A DNA stretch of 64,000 bases from contig NZ_OZ026541.1 of assembly GCF_964020175.1 (NCBI RefSeq), positions 558,001 to 622,000 of the forward strand, written 5' to 3'. The translations under genes were made by a program, and so were the position numbers. The notes beneath the pieces were generated by a model. That model had not been told where the DNA came from. It was given only the letters and a program-made list of their open reading frames with translations, and made no database searches. Shown piece after piece: positions 9,441 to 18,801 of the stretch; position 1 is the stretch's first letter, and every line of letters begins with the position of its first letter. The stretch comes from Candidatus Mesenet endosymbiont of Phosphuga atrata (GTDB lineage Bacteria; Pseudomonadota; Alphaproteobacteria; Rickettsiales; Anaplasmataceae).

Positions 9441-10262
9441 TTAAAGGTTGTTTTTTGTGGGTTTAAAATTATTTTCAACATCAACTTCTTGCAAAGCTAT
9501 TCGCTCCTTACTTTTTTCTACATATACTTTGTTTTTTAACTGACAGATAACGTATCTAGTCACTATGAATAACCCTGCTAGAAAGAAAAGTGGTAAAAAA
9601 GCTAAAAAAATTCCAGAATTTTCGTTTCCATTAGATGACATACCATTAGTACTATTGAACTCCAACACTCCTTGATTAAAAGCAGTATAATTTGGCCGCA
9701 GCGTATATGAGCTAGAATTATTAATCCTTATAAGAGGAAAATCAGTTGAGTCAACTGATGCATTGGAAATATTTTGACTAAATAATGGTACGCGTGAAGT
9801 TATTCTACTTTTTAATTTCTTATTATGACGGTTACATTCATCACTATCTACTGCTAAATCACTAGGTAAACGCCAATATTTCTGACATCGTTCATCATAG
9901 ACAAAGCCTTGCAAACATTCAATTAACTCTTGTTTGCTTGGAAAGGTTATATCTAATGCTTCTTTAAAACATTGTCTTATAAGATTATAACTTTTATGAT
10001 CTTCCTCACAGCTAACTAGGATAGCAGTATCAGTAAAACTTTTTGAATAATTATTTTTTACTTCAGAACTATAGGTATAAATTTGCTTAGTTTTTGTAGC
10101 ATTACCTACATCGAAATGTAACTCAAAATATATAGAGCCATTTCCTGGCTTTAGAGTAATACTACTATTTTCATATTTCCCTTCTTGCTTTGATGTATAA
10201 ACAATGTGTTTATCAAGCACAGCAAGAGAAGTATAGTATTGCCATCTTTCTCTTTCATTCAT
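9441..10262 (-). CDS. Unknown single-pass membrane protein
   Basis: I do not recognise this 273-residue protein. It has no N-terminal signal peptide. Residues 1-215 are polar and contain about six cysteines. One strong hydrophobic segment lies at 217-239, followed by a 34-residue charged tail. The start is placed at 10262 because GGGGG sits 6 bases upstream in the reading direction; a further ATG 30 bases upstream has no such site. The same GGGGG arrangement marks five other accessory genes in this window, so I group it with the candidate effectors. The polar, Asn/Ser-rich region before the membrane segment suggests an exposed linker. It is divergent from fbaB. Confidence 0.7.
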   Translation of the reverse strand: MNERERWQYYTSLAVLDKHIVYTSKQEGKYENSSITLKPGNGSIYFELHFDVGNATKTKQIYTYSSEVKNNYSKSFTDTAILVSCEEDHKSYNLIRQCFKEALDITFPSKQELIECLQGFVYDERCQKYWRLPSDLAVDSDECNRHNKKLKSRITSRVPLFSQNISNASVDSTDFPLIRINNSSSYTLRPNYTAFNQGVLEFNSTNGMSSNGNENSGIFLAFLPLFFLAGLFIVTRYVICQLKNKVYVEKSKERIALQEVDVENNFKPTKNNL

Positions 10263-10444
10263 GTTTATCCCCCATTCGATTTGGTTATTCAACCACCTTT
10301 AAAAAAGCTAAGATGAATGCTTTTTTAGTTGATATGTTTTTATTTAAAGCAACTTTAAGAGCTCTTTACACAGAAGTCTAATTTTATTTGTATAGATAGG
10401 AAATATTGTTATAGTTTTGATGTTATTGTTAGTTTTAAAACATT

Positions 10445-11344
10445 ATGGCTCTAAATAGCAGAGTAACTGAGATCCTAAATAACTACGAAAGTGAAAATCC
10501 AGGAGTTAAAGCAAACTTAGTACGCATTTTAATGAATGGTAAACTTGGTGGTAGTGGTAAATTAGTCATTTTGCCTGTAGATCAAGGTTTTGAGCACGGT
10601 CCAACAAAGAGCTTTGATGTCAATCCTGAAGCATATGATCCACATTATCATTTCAAATTGGCAATCGATGCAGGATTAAGTGCATATGCTGCACCTCTTG
10701 GCATGATTGAATCTGGAGCTGTGTCTTATGCTGGTTCTATACCACTTATTTTAAAAATGAACAGTTCTAATTCTTTGCATCCTAAATCAAGTTCTCATGA
10801 TCAAGCAATTACTGCCTCAGTAAAAGATGCATTGCGCTTAGGTTGCAGTGCTATTGGATTTACTATATATCCTGGTTCTTCTAATAACTTAAATATGATT
10901 GAAGAAGCCCGTGAAATAATAGCTGAAGCTAAATCATATGGTTTAGTAGTTATAATATGGTCTTATCCAAGAGGTGGAGATATCTCAAAAGAAGGTGAAA
11001 CTGCACTTGACATTGTTGCATATGGAGCACATATGGCAGCATTGCTTGGTGCTAATATTATAAAGGTAAAATTGCCAACCAATTATATAGAACGTGATAA
11101 AACTCCTGCAATTGATATGATTTCAGAAAGGATAAAATACGTTAAAAAGGCTTGTTTTGCTGGAAGAAGAATAGTAGTTTTCTCAGGAGGAGAAGCCAAG
11201 GATCCAAGTGATTTATATAATGAAGTCAGAGAAATTGCCAAAGGTGGAGGTGATGGTTCAATAATAGGACGCAACACTTTTCAAAAAAACAAAAAAGATG
11301 CATTATCTATGTTAGAAAAAGTAATTGGCTTATATAAAAGCTAA
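10445..11344 (+). CDS. fbaB: Class I fructose-bisphosphate aldolase (archaeal/DhnA type)
   Basis: Interconverts fructose 1,6-bisphosphate with glyceraldehyde-3-phosphate and dihydroxyacetone phosphate through a lysine Schiff base. In Rickettsiales this step probably runs in the gluconeogenic direction. The 299-residue TIM-barrel protein shows LPVDQGFEHGP near residue 43, FTIYPGS at about 139, and IIKVKLPTNY, with Lys207 or Lys209 as the likely Schiff-base residue. FSGGEA and the GGGDGSIIGRN phosphate-binding loop are also present. No visible Shine-Dalgarno. Just downstream is tRNA-Cys. Confidence 0.94.
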   Translation: MALNSRVTEILNNYESENPGVKANLVRILMNGKLGGSGKLVILPVDQGFEHGPTKSFDVNPEAYDPHYHFKLAIDAGLSAYAAPLGMIESGAVSYAGSIPLILKMNSSNSLHPKSSSHDQAITASVKDALRLGCSAIGFTIYPGSSNNLNMIEEAREIIAEAKSYGLVVIIWSYPRGGDISKEGETALDIVAYGAHMAALLGANIIKVKLPTNYIERDKTPAIDMISERIKYVKKACFAGRRIVVFSGGEAKDPSDLYNEVREIAKGGGDGSIIGRNTFQKNKKDALSMLEKVIGLYKS

Positions 11345-11350
11345 CTCTAT

Positions 11351-11422
11351 GGCTGGGTGGCAGAATGGTTTATGCGGAGGACTGCAAATCCTTTCATACC
11401 GGTTCAATTCCGGTCCCGGCCT
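11351..11422 (+). tRNA. tRNA-Cys (GCA)
   Basis: A 72-base cloverleaf. Acceptor GGCTGGG pairs with CCCGGCC (one G-T wobble). The anticodon loop CTGCAAA carries GCA at 11384-11386, the T loop is TTCAATT, and the discriminator is T73 as expected for tRNA-Cys. The 3' CCA is not encoded. Confidence 0.95.
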
Positions 11423-11552
11423 CTTATAATATATTATATTTATTATAAAATATCTTTTATTAATTAACTTTTTATCAAGATAAAATAAATTTTTTAATTG
11501 ACTTAATGTTATCATGTTCTAATATAGCTTACATACTATGTAGCAGTAAATT

Positions 11553-11681
11553 ATGAAAGTGTTTGGTTCTTTAAAATTTGCCAAAAAACGTGACAGAAAT
11601 TGCTTGGTTGTTCGTAGAGGGAAAAGGATTTATGTTTTAAATAAATTAAAACCTAGATTTAAAGCACGTCAGGGTTATTAA
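11553..11681 (+). CDS. rpmJ: 50S ribosomal protein L36
   Basis: A 42-residue ribosomal protein of the large subunit, too short for many gene finders. The product begins [14 protein letters not shown] and ends RFKARQGY. The length and the single Cys ([13 protein letters not shown]) match the alphaproteobacterial, zinc-ligand-poor form of L36. It stands alone, not in a ribosomal operon, which is usual in Rickettsiales. The following 222 bases up to the TerC gene show no further gene. Confidence 0.93.
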   Translation: MKVFGSLKFAKKRDRNCLVVRRGKRIYVLNKLKPRFKARQGY

Positions 11682-11903
11682 TCCTATATTGAAATTTTAA
11701 CTGTGTTAGTTTACTTGTTGATAATGACTGATTTAGGTTGTTATTGATTTATTTAGGCAAATTTTTCTTGAAAGGGACTTTAATCAGTTTCATACCATAA
11801 TCAAAATAAATTTGAAGTTTTAAAGATTTTTAAACCATATTAGTTTATAAGAAAACAATCAGCCTATTAAGCATTAGATAGTGCATTATTTATTTTACAT
11901 AAA

Positions 11904-12605
11904 ATGTTTCATGATATTTTTGTCCTACTTATACTATCGGCATTAGAAATTGTTCTGGGCATAGATAATTTAATTTTTATCTCCCTTTTAGTTCAAAGAA
12001 TACCTAGTGCATTACGTAATAAGATTTGTATTTTTGGACTTAGTTTAGCACTTCTTATGCGTCTTGTAGCATTATTTTTTATTTCTTCTATACTTAGTAT
12101 GGATAAAATCATACTTTCTTTTCTATGGTTTGATATATCAATAAAAGATTGTGTACTAGTAATAGGTGGTATATTTTTATCAACTAAAAGTTTTTTAGAG
12201 TTGTATAGAGATATCTTTATTGGGGATAGTAATAAAGTTAGAAATACTGATCCTAAGTCTAAGCTTATACTAGTTGTACTACAAATTGTATTAATAGATC
12301 TAGTTTTCTCTATAGACTCAATATTAACTGCTATAGCATTAACTCACAACATTGTAATTATCACAATTGCATTTATGTTTTCTATGCTAGTTATGTTTTT
12401 CCTATCTAGTCATACAACTTCATTGGTAAGTTCTTACCCTGAATTAAAAATAGTAGCGATCTTATTTATATTCGCCATTGGCGTTTATCTTATCTTAGAT
12501 GGATTACATATTGAATTATCACAAAAATATATATATTTTGCATTTGCTTCTTCCCTTCTGACGACTCTCCTTAATATCGTTAAGAGAAGGAACGCTATAA
12601 AGTAG
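11904..12605 (+). CDS. TerC-family integral membrane protein
   Basis: A 233-residue, highly hydrophobic protein with about seven membrane helices. It carries the TerC-family acidic membrane motifs LEIVLGIDNLIFISLLVQR (near residue 15) and LIDLVFSIDSILTAIALT (near residue 130). The family is linked to metal-ion, often manganese, efflux and to tellurite resistance annotations; the real substrate here is unknown. It is preceded by about 220 bases without a recognised gene and followed by the rpsB cluster on the same strand. The paired acidic residues in membrane segments suggest a cation path. Confidence 0.9.
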   Translation: MFHDIFVLLILSALEIVLGIDNLIFISLLVQRIPSALRNKICIFGLSLALLMRLVALFFISSILSMDKIILSFLWFDISIKDCVLVIGGIFLSTKSFLELYRDIFIGDSNKVRNTDPKSKLILVVLQIVLIDLVFSIDSILTAIALTHNIVIITIAFMFSMLVMFFLSSHTTSLVSSYPELKIVAILFIFAIGVYLILDGLHIELSQKYIYFAFASSLLTTLLNIVKRRNAIK

Positions 12606-12807
12606 AAGGGATATTTTTAAAGTAACATTAAAAAAATAATTAAGACAAAACATATTTAAACAATTACATAATGCATTTAAATATTGCAATATATATTGCT
12701 TATGAGTATATTTTTGATAATACTTAAAATTTATACTTCGCACATGACAAAACAAATAGTCCTTAAGTTAGGTATAGTCATGGAGGAAAAACTATTTGGA
12801 GAAAACT

Positions 12808-13683
12808 ATGGTATATTCACCCGATTTTACTTTACAGAATTTAATTGAAGCTGGTGTGCACTTTGGTCATAAAACCAGTCACTGGAATCCTAAAATGGCT
12901 CCATATATATATGGGATTCATAATGGGACCCATATAATTGACTTACGAAAGACGGTTCCATTTTTAAAAAGGGCCCTTCAAATATTACACGATGCTGCCT
13001 TAAAGAGGTGGCGTATTTTATTTGTTGGAACAAAACTACAAGCTGCGTCTATTGTTGTAGAAGCTGCAACTCATTGTAGCCAATATTACGTTAACCATCG
13101 TTGGCTGGGTGGTATGTTAACAAATTGGTCAACCATTTCCTCTTCAGTTAAGAGGTTACAAGAATATGAGAAGATGATTCAGGACGAGGATACTACCTTA
13201 ACTAAGAAGGAAGTATCTGACCTTGATAAAAAAAGATTTAAACTAGAAAGATTCATCGGTGGCGTTAGAGAGATGGGTGGTATGCCTAATATTTTAGTTA
13301 TTATAGACACAAATAAGGAACGCATTGCTATAAAGGAAGCACAAAAGCTGAGAATACCAATAATTGCTATGGTAGATACAAATTCTGATCCTACAGGAAT
13401 AGATTATCTTATACCTAGCAATGACGATGCAAAGGGATCAATAGAATTATTCTGTAAGCTTGCATCGCAAGCTATTTTAGCTGGTATTGAGCTGGATCTT
13501 GCTAAGTCTGGTGTCAAGATTGACGATATAAAAGATAGTAAATTTGAAAGGGAATTAAAAAGAAATACAGAAATAGGTAATACGCCACCAAAAAAGAAGC
13601 TGAAATTTGACTCAGGGGAAGAGATAGATGATGCTTCACAAAAAAGATATCGAAGAGCTTTGGAGAGTGACAAAAATGAGTGA
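12808..13683 (+). CDS. rpsB: 30S ribosomal protein S2
   Basis: Small-subunit protein needed for S1 binding and initiation. The 291-residue product has the S2 hallmarks LIEAGVHFGHKTSHWNPKM, FVGTK, NHRWLGGMLTNW and AMVDTNSDPTGIDYLIPSND. I start at ATG 12808 with GGAG about 6 bases upstream; the frame also allows TTG at 12796. Relative to E. coli S2 (241 residues) it has a roughly 50-residue lysine/glutamate-rich C-terminal extension, including PPKKKLKF. It leads the rpsB-tsf-pyrH-frr cluster; tsf starts inside its last codons. Confidence 0.96.
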   Translation: MVYSPDFTLQNLIEAGVHFGHKTSHWNPKMAPYIYGIHNGTHIIDLRKTVPFLKRALQILHDAALKRWRILFVGTKLQAASIVVEAATHCSQYYVNHRWLGGMLTNWSTISSSVKRLQEYEKMIQDEDTTLTKKEVSDLDKKRFKLERFIGGVREMGGMPNILVIIDTNKERIAIKEAQKLRIPIIAMVDTNSDPTGIDYLIPSNDDAKGSIELFCKLASQAILAGIELDLAKSGVKIDDIKDSKFERELKRNTEIGNTPPKKKLKFDSGEEIDDASQKRYRRALESDKNE

Positions 13684-14572
13684 TATGAATATAAACGATA
13701 TAAAAATTTTGCGTGATAAAACTAGTGCTGGTGTATCTGACTGTAAAGAAGCACTAAAGCAATGTGGAGGAGATATTGAATCTGCAATTAAATATTTAAG
13801 GGAAAAAGGTTTATCTAATGCACAAAAGAGAGTAGATAAAGAAGCTAAAGAAGGGGTTATTATAGCTCATATAGAAGAGAAATCTGCCGCAATGATTGCA
13901 TTAAATTGTGAAAGTGACTTTGTTGCCCGTAGTAGTAGGTTTCAAGTTCTAGCTGAAAAGCTTGTTTTACTTGCACATAGAAATAATTCTAACGATTTAG
14001 ATAGCTTTAAAAGAAGTAATTACAATGTAAACAGTAGTATTGAAGAAACAATAATGAATGAAGTTATGGTGCTAAAGGAAAAAATCAACTTAAGTGAAAT
14101 TTGCTATTTAGACATAGAAGATGGAGTAGTTGCTGGCTATGTTCATAGCAGTATCCCTTCTAGTGAAGATGCATCATTTAATGGTAATGCCCCACCTATT
14201 TTTGGTAAAGTTGGTGCATTAGTGATACTAGAATCTAAGGGTGATAAAGAAAAATTAAAAGCACTTGGCAAACAGTTGGCTATTCACATAGCTAGCATGA
14301 AACCAAAAGCACTATCTGTTAGTCATTTAGACCAGGAAGAACTGGCAAGCGAGCGTCTTAAAATTATAGAAGATGTAGAAAAATTAGGTAAGCCTGAGAA
14401 AGTTATGGAAAATATAATTAATGGCCGCATTGCTAAATATTATGAAGAAGTTGTACTTTTAGAGCAATTTTTTCTAGGTGAAAAAGTAAAAATTGTCGAT
14501 TTAATTAAATCAAGTGAAGCAGAATTGAATTGTGCAATCAACTTGGTTGATTATAAGCTGTTTATTATATGA
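13676..14572 (+). CDS. tsf: Elongation factor Ts
   Basis: Guanine-nucleotide exchange factor for EF-Tu. The 298-residue protein begins with the N-terminal UBA-like module ([20 protein letters not shown]) and contains the core segment [16 protein letters not shown] and the later [12 protein letters not shown]. The frame is open from inside rpsB, but ATG 13676 is the right start: GGAGAG lies about 8 bases upstream and the family N terminus begins there. It overlaps rpsB by 8 bases, implying translational coupling. Confidence 0.95.
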   Translation: MSDMNINDIKILRDKTSAGVSDCKEALKQCGGDIESAIKYLREKGLSNAQKRVDKEAKEGVIIAHIEEKSAAMIALNCESDFVARSSRFQVLAEKLVLLAHRNNSNDLDSFKRSNYNVNSSIEETIMNEVMVLKEKINLSEICYLDIEDGVVAGYVHSSIPSSEDASFNGNAPPIFGKVGALVILESKGDKEKLKALGKQLAIHIASMKPKALSVSHLDQEELASERLKIIEDVEKLGKPEKVMENIINGRIAKYYEEVVLLEQFFLGEKVKIVDLIKSSEAELNCAINLVDYKLFII

Positions 14573-14582
14573 CCTTAATTTT

Positions 14583-15305
14583 ATGATTTTAGATAAAGAA
14601 ATCAAGTATTCCAGAATTCTATTAAAGGTATCTGGAGAAGCTTTTATGGGTTCTAAGGGATCTGGTCATGACGTAGATGCTATTAATAAGTTATCTAAAG
14701 AGATAAAAGAGATTCATAAGTTAGGAATACAAATATGTTTAGTTGTTGGAGGAGGTAATATATTTAGAGGCGCCTCAGCTTCTTCAACCGGTTTTGAGAG
14801 AGCAAGTAATGATTATATTGGTATGCTTGCAACTGTAATGAATGCTTTAATTTTGCAAAATTCTTTAGATAAGATCAATCTTCCATCTAGAGTGTTATCT
14901 GCAATACCGATGGTAACTATTTGTGAAACGTATATAAGGAGAAGAGCAATTCGTCATTTGGAAAAAGGAAGAATTGTAATATGTGCAGCAGGAACTGGAA
15001 ATCCGTTTTTTACTACCGATACAGCTGCTACACTTCGTGCAGTTGAAATAGGTTGTAATGTTATTCTCAAGGGCACACAGGTAAGTGGTGTTTATTCATC
15101 AGATCCAAAATATAATAAAGATGCAAAAAAATATAAAAAAATATCGTATACTGATTTATTATCACAAGATTTAAAAATTATTGATGCATCTGCAGTGTCG
15201 ATGGCACGTGAAAACTCTATCCCTATAATAGTTTTTGCTATAAATAAGGAGAAGATAACTGATCTTGTAAAAGGTCATGGAGATTATACTGAAATTTCAA
15301 ATTAA
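14583..15305 (+). CDS. pyrH: Uridylate kinase
   Basis: Phosphorylates UMP to UDP in pyrimidine nucleotide synthesis. The 240-residue amino-acid-kinase-fold protein shows [12 protein letters not shown] at the N terminus, [11 protein letters not shown], the [17 protein letters not shown] loop typical of bacterial UMP kinases, and [12 protein letters not shown]. The frame continues upstream into tsf, but the start at 14583 lies 10 bases after the tsf stop and agrees with the family N terminus. No strong Shine-Dalgarno. frr follows 11 bases downstream. Confidence 0.95.
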   Translation: MILDKEIKYSRILLKVSGEAFMGSKGSGHDVDAINKLSKEIKEIHKLGIQICLVVGGGNIFRGASASSTGFERASNDYIGMLATVMNALILQNSLDKINLPSRVLSAIPMVTICETYIRRRAIRHLEKGRIVICAAGTGNPFFTTDTAATLRAVEIGCNVILKGTQVSGVYSSDPKYNKDAKKYKKISYTDLLSQDLKIIDASAVSMARENSIPIIVFAINKEKITDLVKGHGDYTEISN

Positions 15306-15316
15306 TAGGTTAGGAA

Positions 15317-15874
15317 ATGTTGGATAACATTAAAAATACTACTAAAGAGAGGATGGAAAAAACTATAGAAGTCTTCTCAAATGATATTAAGGGTATACGT
15401 ACAGGTAAGGTAAACCCATCATTTTTAGATGGAATTACTGTGGATGTTTACAATGGTAATTTAAAATTAAGTCAAGTTGCATCAGTTTCTGTAGTTGATA
15501 ATAAGACTTTATTAATCAATGTTTGGGATGCAAGTGTTATAAGTTCTGTTAAAAATGCAATATTGAACTCAAGCTTGGGCCTAAACCCAACAATAGAAGG
15601 TAGTGTAATACGTGTAACTTTGCCTGAACTTACTGAAGAGAGCAGAAAGAAGTTTATTAAGTTAATGAATGAATTTGCTGAAAATGCCAAAATTGCAGTC
15701 AGAAATATACGTCGTGATATTATTGACAAAATAAAAAGTATGGAAAAAAACAAAGAGATATCGGAAGATGATGCCCGTGATATTAATGATCAGATACAAA
15801 AAATTACCAATGACAGCGTAGGAAGAATAGAGAAACTATTATCTGTAAAAGAACAAGAAATATTAAAAGTATAG
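15317..15874 (+). CDS. frr: Ribosome recycling factor
   Basis: Splits post-termination ribosomes together with EF-G. The 185-residue length is exact for the family. Conserved segments are IKGIRTGKVNPSFLDGITVDVYNG, cut here for length: the RTGKVNPSFLDG block near residue 30, the LPELTEESRKKFIKL segment, and VRNIRRDIIDKIK followed by ISEDDARDINDQIQKITN. An AGG lies just upstream of the ATG. It is the last gene of the translation cluster. Confidence 0.96.
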   Translation: MLDNIKNTTKERMEKTIEVFSNDIKGIRTGKVNPSFLDGITVDVYNGNLKLSQVASVSVVDNKTLLINVWDASVISSVKNAILNSSLGLNPTIEGSVIRVTLPELTEESRKKFIKLMNEFAENAKIAVRNIRRDIIDKIKSMEKNKEISEDDARDINDQIQKITNDSVGRIEKLLSVKEQEILKV

Positions 15875-16235
15875 TAATTATTGTACATTAGGTATAGAAG
15901 AGGAAATTATACCAAATAACCCTAAAAATGCGATTATAGATCATTCTTAGGTAATTTTGCTGATTTAAATTCAAAATCAAGCTCAAAACAGTGTTTAACA
16001 GATGAAGGAAAATACCCTATAAGAAAAGCTTGCATCCTTAAAAATTGCTTAATTGTAATTTGATAATCTGTTAATATCAAAGATGATATCTTGTAGAAGA
16101 AGCAAAGTATGGTATCAACATTCAAAATTAGGCAGTAGGAGTAGAGTATTTTCTGGCACCAGGATAATACGCCTCTTCATAATTCACCAGCTTTTATTTG
16201 TTATTTTCTCGTTTGACTTTTTTAGATTTCTATTT
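15875..16235. other. Intergenic stretch with no recognised gene
   Basis: The 361 bases between frr and the AAA ATPase gene hold a 63-codon minus-strand open frame (15934-16125) with no family resemblance that I see. A short in-frame peptide precedes it (reads VNYEEAYYPGARKYSTPTA before a stop). I read this as decayed coding DNA of unknown origin. It is not the missing protease domain of the adjacent FtsH-like gene: no zinc-protease HExxH signature is visible. Confidence 0.4.
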
Positions 16236-17345
16236 TTACGTTAATGCCGTATAAGAAACCATTTCTTCCGTTTGTACATGTACGTCTGAGAATGATCTCA
16301 CCATATCTCTTTCTTGGTTTAGCCTTTGAAATGTGCGATTAAAATCTTCCATATTAACTGTAGAACATCCTTGTTCAACTGCGCAAATTTTTGCCTCATT
16401 TACCAATTGCTCCAACTCAGCTCCCGAATACTCTTTGGTTCTTTTTGCGACATCTTTAAGATTTAGCTTCTGATCAGTCTCTGTATCTTGCATATAAAGC
16501 TCCAATATTTTTTGCCTCGCCTTTGTGTCTGGATTAGGTATAAAAACTTTCTGACCTAAACGTCCAGGTCTAATAAGTGCTGGATCTATATCGTCGATAA
16601 GGTTAGTTGCACCAATCACTATTATACCTTTTCTACTCTCAAATCCGTCTATTGCAGTTAATAATTGTGTTAAACTCTCTCGACAATGATAAGCTGAGTT
16701 GTTAATGAAACCCCCACTTCGCTTTGGAGCAATTGCATCTATTTCATCTATAAAGACTATACAAGGGGAATATCTTTTTGCTGTTTTAAAAAGTTCGCGT
16801 ACAGCATGTGCACCATGACCAACATACACTCCAATAAGTTCAGAACCTGAAATACTTATGAAGTTCATATTCGATTCTCCTGCAACTGCACGAGCAATAA
16901 GAGTTTTGCCATTCCCAGGTGGACCATATAATATATAACCTCCTAGTGAGGTGATACTTTTGCTCTTAAACATCTTGCGCATTTCTTCTGTCATTTGGTT
17001 GCAGCAAACCATCCGTAATCGTTGTTTTAAGGAGTCATCTACTACAACATCAGCAAATGTTATCTTTTTATCACCTGAATTAGCTAATTCTATCGAAATA
17101 GGCAGCTCTATTTCCTTCATTTTACTGAACACTTGATCATATACGAACCACACCATAAAAAGCAAAGTAACTAATAATACAACAGGCATAGCCTCATTGA
17201 TATAACGTGCAGCTAATTCATGCCCTTTACTGAGCAAAATTGAGTGCAAGTAGGCAAATAAAAAAGTAATAGAGACGATAATTGCTATGCATATTAAGCA
17301 GAATAAAATTCTTTTTAATAATTCTGAATTTTTAACTTTTTTCAT
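16236..17345 (-). CDS. FtsH-like membrane AAA ATPase without protease domain
   Basis: A 369-residue protein with two hydrophobic segments (about 12-34 and 53-71) and then a single AAA module. It has Walker A GPPGNGKT (141-148), the pore-loop segment GVYVGHGAHAVREL (172-185), Walker B IVFIDEID (196-203) and the second region of homology ATNLIDDIDPALIRPGR (246-262). The layout copies FtsH, but the sequence stops after the AAA lid: there is no HEXXH zinc protease. The usual second arginine of RPGRFDR is changed to RPGRLGQ. It may unfold or remodel proteins without degrading them. The start at 17345 is chosen for GGGGG 8 bases upstream; an ATG 33 bases earlier lacks a site. It carries the GGGGG mark of other accessory genes. 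Confidence 0.82.
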   Translation of the reverse strand: MKKVKNSELLKRILFCLICIAIIVSITFLFAYLHSILLSKGHELAARYINEAMPVVLLVTLLFMVWFVYDQVFSKMKEIELPISIELANSGDKKITFADVVVDDSLKQRLRMVCCNQMTEEMRKMFKSKSITSLGGYILYGPPGNGKTLIARAVAGESNMNFISISGSELIGVYVGHGAHAVRELFKTAKRYSPCIVFIDEIDAIAPKRSGGFINNSAYHCRESLTQLLTAIDGFESRKGIIVIGATNLIDDIDPALIRPGRLGQKVFIPNPDTKARQKILELYMQDTETDQKLNLKDVAKRTKEYSGAELEQLVNEAKICAVEQGCSTVNMEDFNRTFQRLNQERDMVRSFSDVHVQTEEMVSYTALT

Positions 17346-17410
17346 CTTAGTACCCCCTATACTAATGAATGCTATCAACTAATTTTTTAAATCTTTTTAT
17401 TCATTATTCT

Positions 17411-17444
17411 ATATATTAATATAGATATATTGTCACAATGTCAA
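17411..17444 (-). promoter_or_regulatory. Candidate promoter of the AAA ATPase gene
   Basis: Read on the minus strand, a perfect TTGACA (17444-17439) is followed after 15 bases by TATATTAATATAT (17423-17411). This 13-base block is identical to the one upstream of the ankyrin gene at 2444-2456. It lies about 65 bases before the proposed start. Confidence 0.38.
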
Positions 17445-17880
17445 TTTTCCTACAAAAACTTATCATTATGTTAGAGAAGATAGTACTGAATTAGAGCGCG
17501 TAGTTAATCTTGGTGATGAAACTGTATCAGGAAGGGATATTGTAGAATTTATAGCACTTAATTTAGTGCTGGAATTACGCTATATTGGCGATTCTTACCG
17601 TAATAAGCTTTTATCTAACCCAATTCTTGCAAATGTTGAGCCAGCTATTGATATATTATTTAACTCAAATATTTTTGAAGCAAAATTACCTGTTAAATTA
17701 CCATTAGATAAGAATGCTATAACCATTACTTCATATAAACCAGATTGGCTAGATTCTCATAAAAATGCACATTTAATGCACAATGCTGCAAAAAACGGTG
17801 ATATTGAACAAATTAAAAAATTACTTGCGCAAGGGATTCATGTAGATATCAAAGTAAGTGATGGAACTCCTTTATGCTAC
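17425..17880 (+). pseudogene. Ankyrin-protein gene fragment cut by IS630
   Basis: An open frame without a credible start codon runs from about 17425 and is broken at 17881 by an IS630 element. The readable part includes ERVVNLGDETVSGRDIVEF, then a single ankyrin-like segment (HLMHNAAKNGDIEQIKKLLA, followed by DGTPL), where a further repeat would be expected to continue. Neither the upstream part nor the downstream part is found next to it: beyond the IS lies IS256 debris. It is thus an internal remnant of a larger ankyrin gene. The first in-frame initiation codon is GTG 17566, which I regard as fortuitous. Confidence 0.7.
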
Positions 17881-18801
17881 TATAGTACTTTCAAAAACAA
17901 ATGATAAAGGTATAATGAGCATTTTGGGGAATGAAGGAAATGGCGTACAGCGTGGATTTACGGAAAAAGCAGTATCTTTGGTTAAAAAAGGAAAATCAAA
18001 AGCTGAGATTGCGGAGCTTTTTGAGGTGGGGATAGCGACATTATATAGGTGGCTAAAAAAGAAAGCTGCTGGTGAAAGTCTGAAACCAACGAAACCCAGT
18101 GGTTTCATACGAAAAATAGACCCACAAATGCTTGCAGAGTATGTAAAAAAGCACCCAGATCATACGCTAGCAGAGATGAAACAGAACCTTGGTTTCGGAA
18201 TAAGTGCAATTTGGTATAACAGCTAAAAATCACATTAAAAAAAAGTCACAATTTATCGAGAGCGAAGTTATGAGGATAGACAAAAATTTATTAAAAAGAT
18301 CGCCAAAATAGACCATTCGAGCATTGTGTATGTAGATGAAGCTGGAGTTGACAATAGGTTATATCGGGAATATGGAAGAGCTTTGCGAGGAGAGAAAATT
18401 TATGCGGATATTTTAGGTAAAAAACGCCAAAGAATTAGTATGATAGGAGGTTGGATTGAGAAAAGATTTATCGCACCAATGACTTTTACAGGTGGATGTG
18501 ATAAGGAAGTGTTTAATATGTGGTTAGGGCAAATATTACTGCCACAATTGCAGCGTGGCACCACAATAATTATGGACAATGCTACTTTCCATAAAACTGC
18601 CAAAACAAAGGAATTAATAGAAAGCGCATATTGCCATCTGCTCTATCTTCCTACATATTCTCCAGATTTGAATCCCATTGAGCACTGTTGGCATACAATA
18701 AAAAGTTGGCTAAGACCTAGAATGTATCAACAAGAAAACTTATTACTTTTTTTTGGTAAAGCCATTACTGAAGCTTATCATTTAGTTTAGAATATACTAT
18801 A
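17881..18801 (+). mobile_element. IS630-family insertion sequence, copy 1
   Basis: A 921-base element bounded by imperfect terminal inverted repeats, TATAGTACTTTC at the left and GAATATACTATA at the right. The outer TA is the expected IS630/Tc1-mariner target duplication. An apparently identical copy in opposite orientation lies at 33686-34606. The element cut an ankyrin gene on its left; IS256 debris adjoins it on the right. Confidence 0.88.
17915..18790 (+). pseudogene. IS630 transposase, interrupted by two stops
   Basis: The first part (17915-18226, 103 codons) is the helix-turn-helix DNA-binding half: KAEIAELFEVGIATLYRWLKK. The second (from about 18239; initiation codon at 18326, to 18790) is the DDE catalytic half with VYVDEAG, IIMDNATFHK and YSPDLNPIEHCW. 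Both are in the same frame but separated by TAA codons at 18224 and 18236. The expected linking peptide (LKITLKK) reads in the -1 frame between them, next to a run of eight A's. This needs a -1 then a +1 shift to give one protein. Either two compensating indels or frameshifting explains it. The second copy has the same structure. Confidence 0.82.

Noticed and set aside
17566-17904. A separate 112-codon gene starting at GTG 17566
   Set aside because: The frame is open upstream without a start and runs into the IS630 end; it is a fragment of a cut ankyrin gene.
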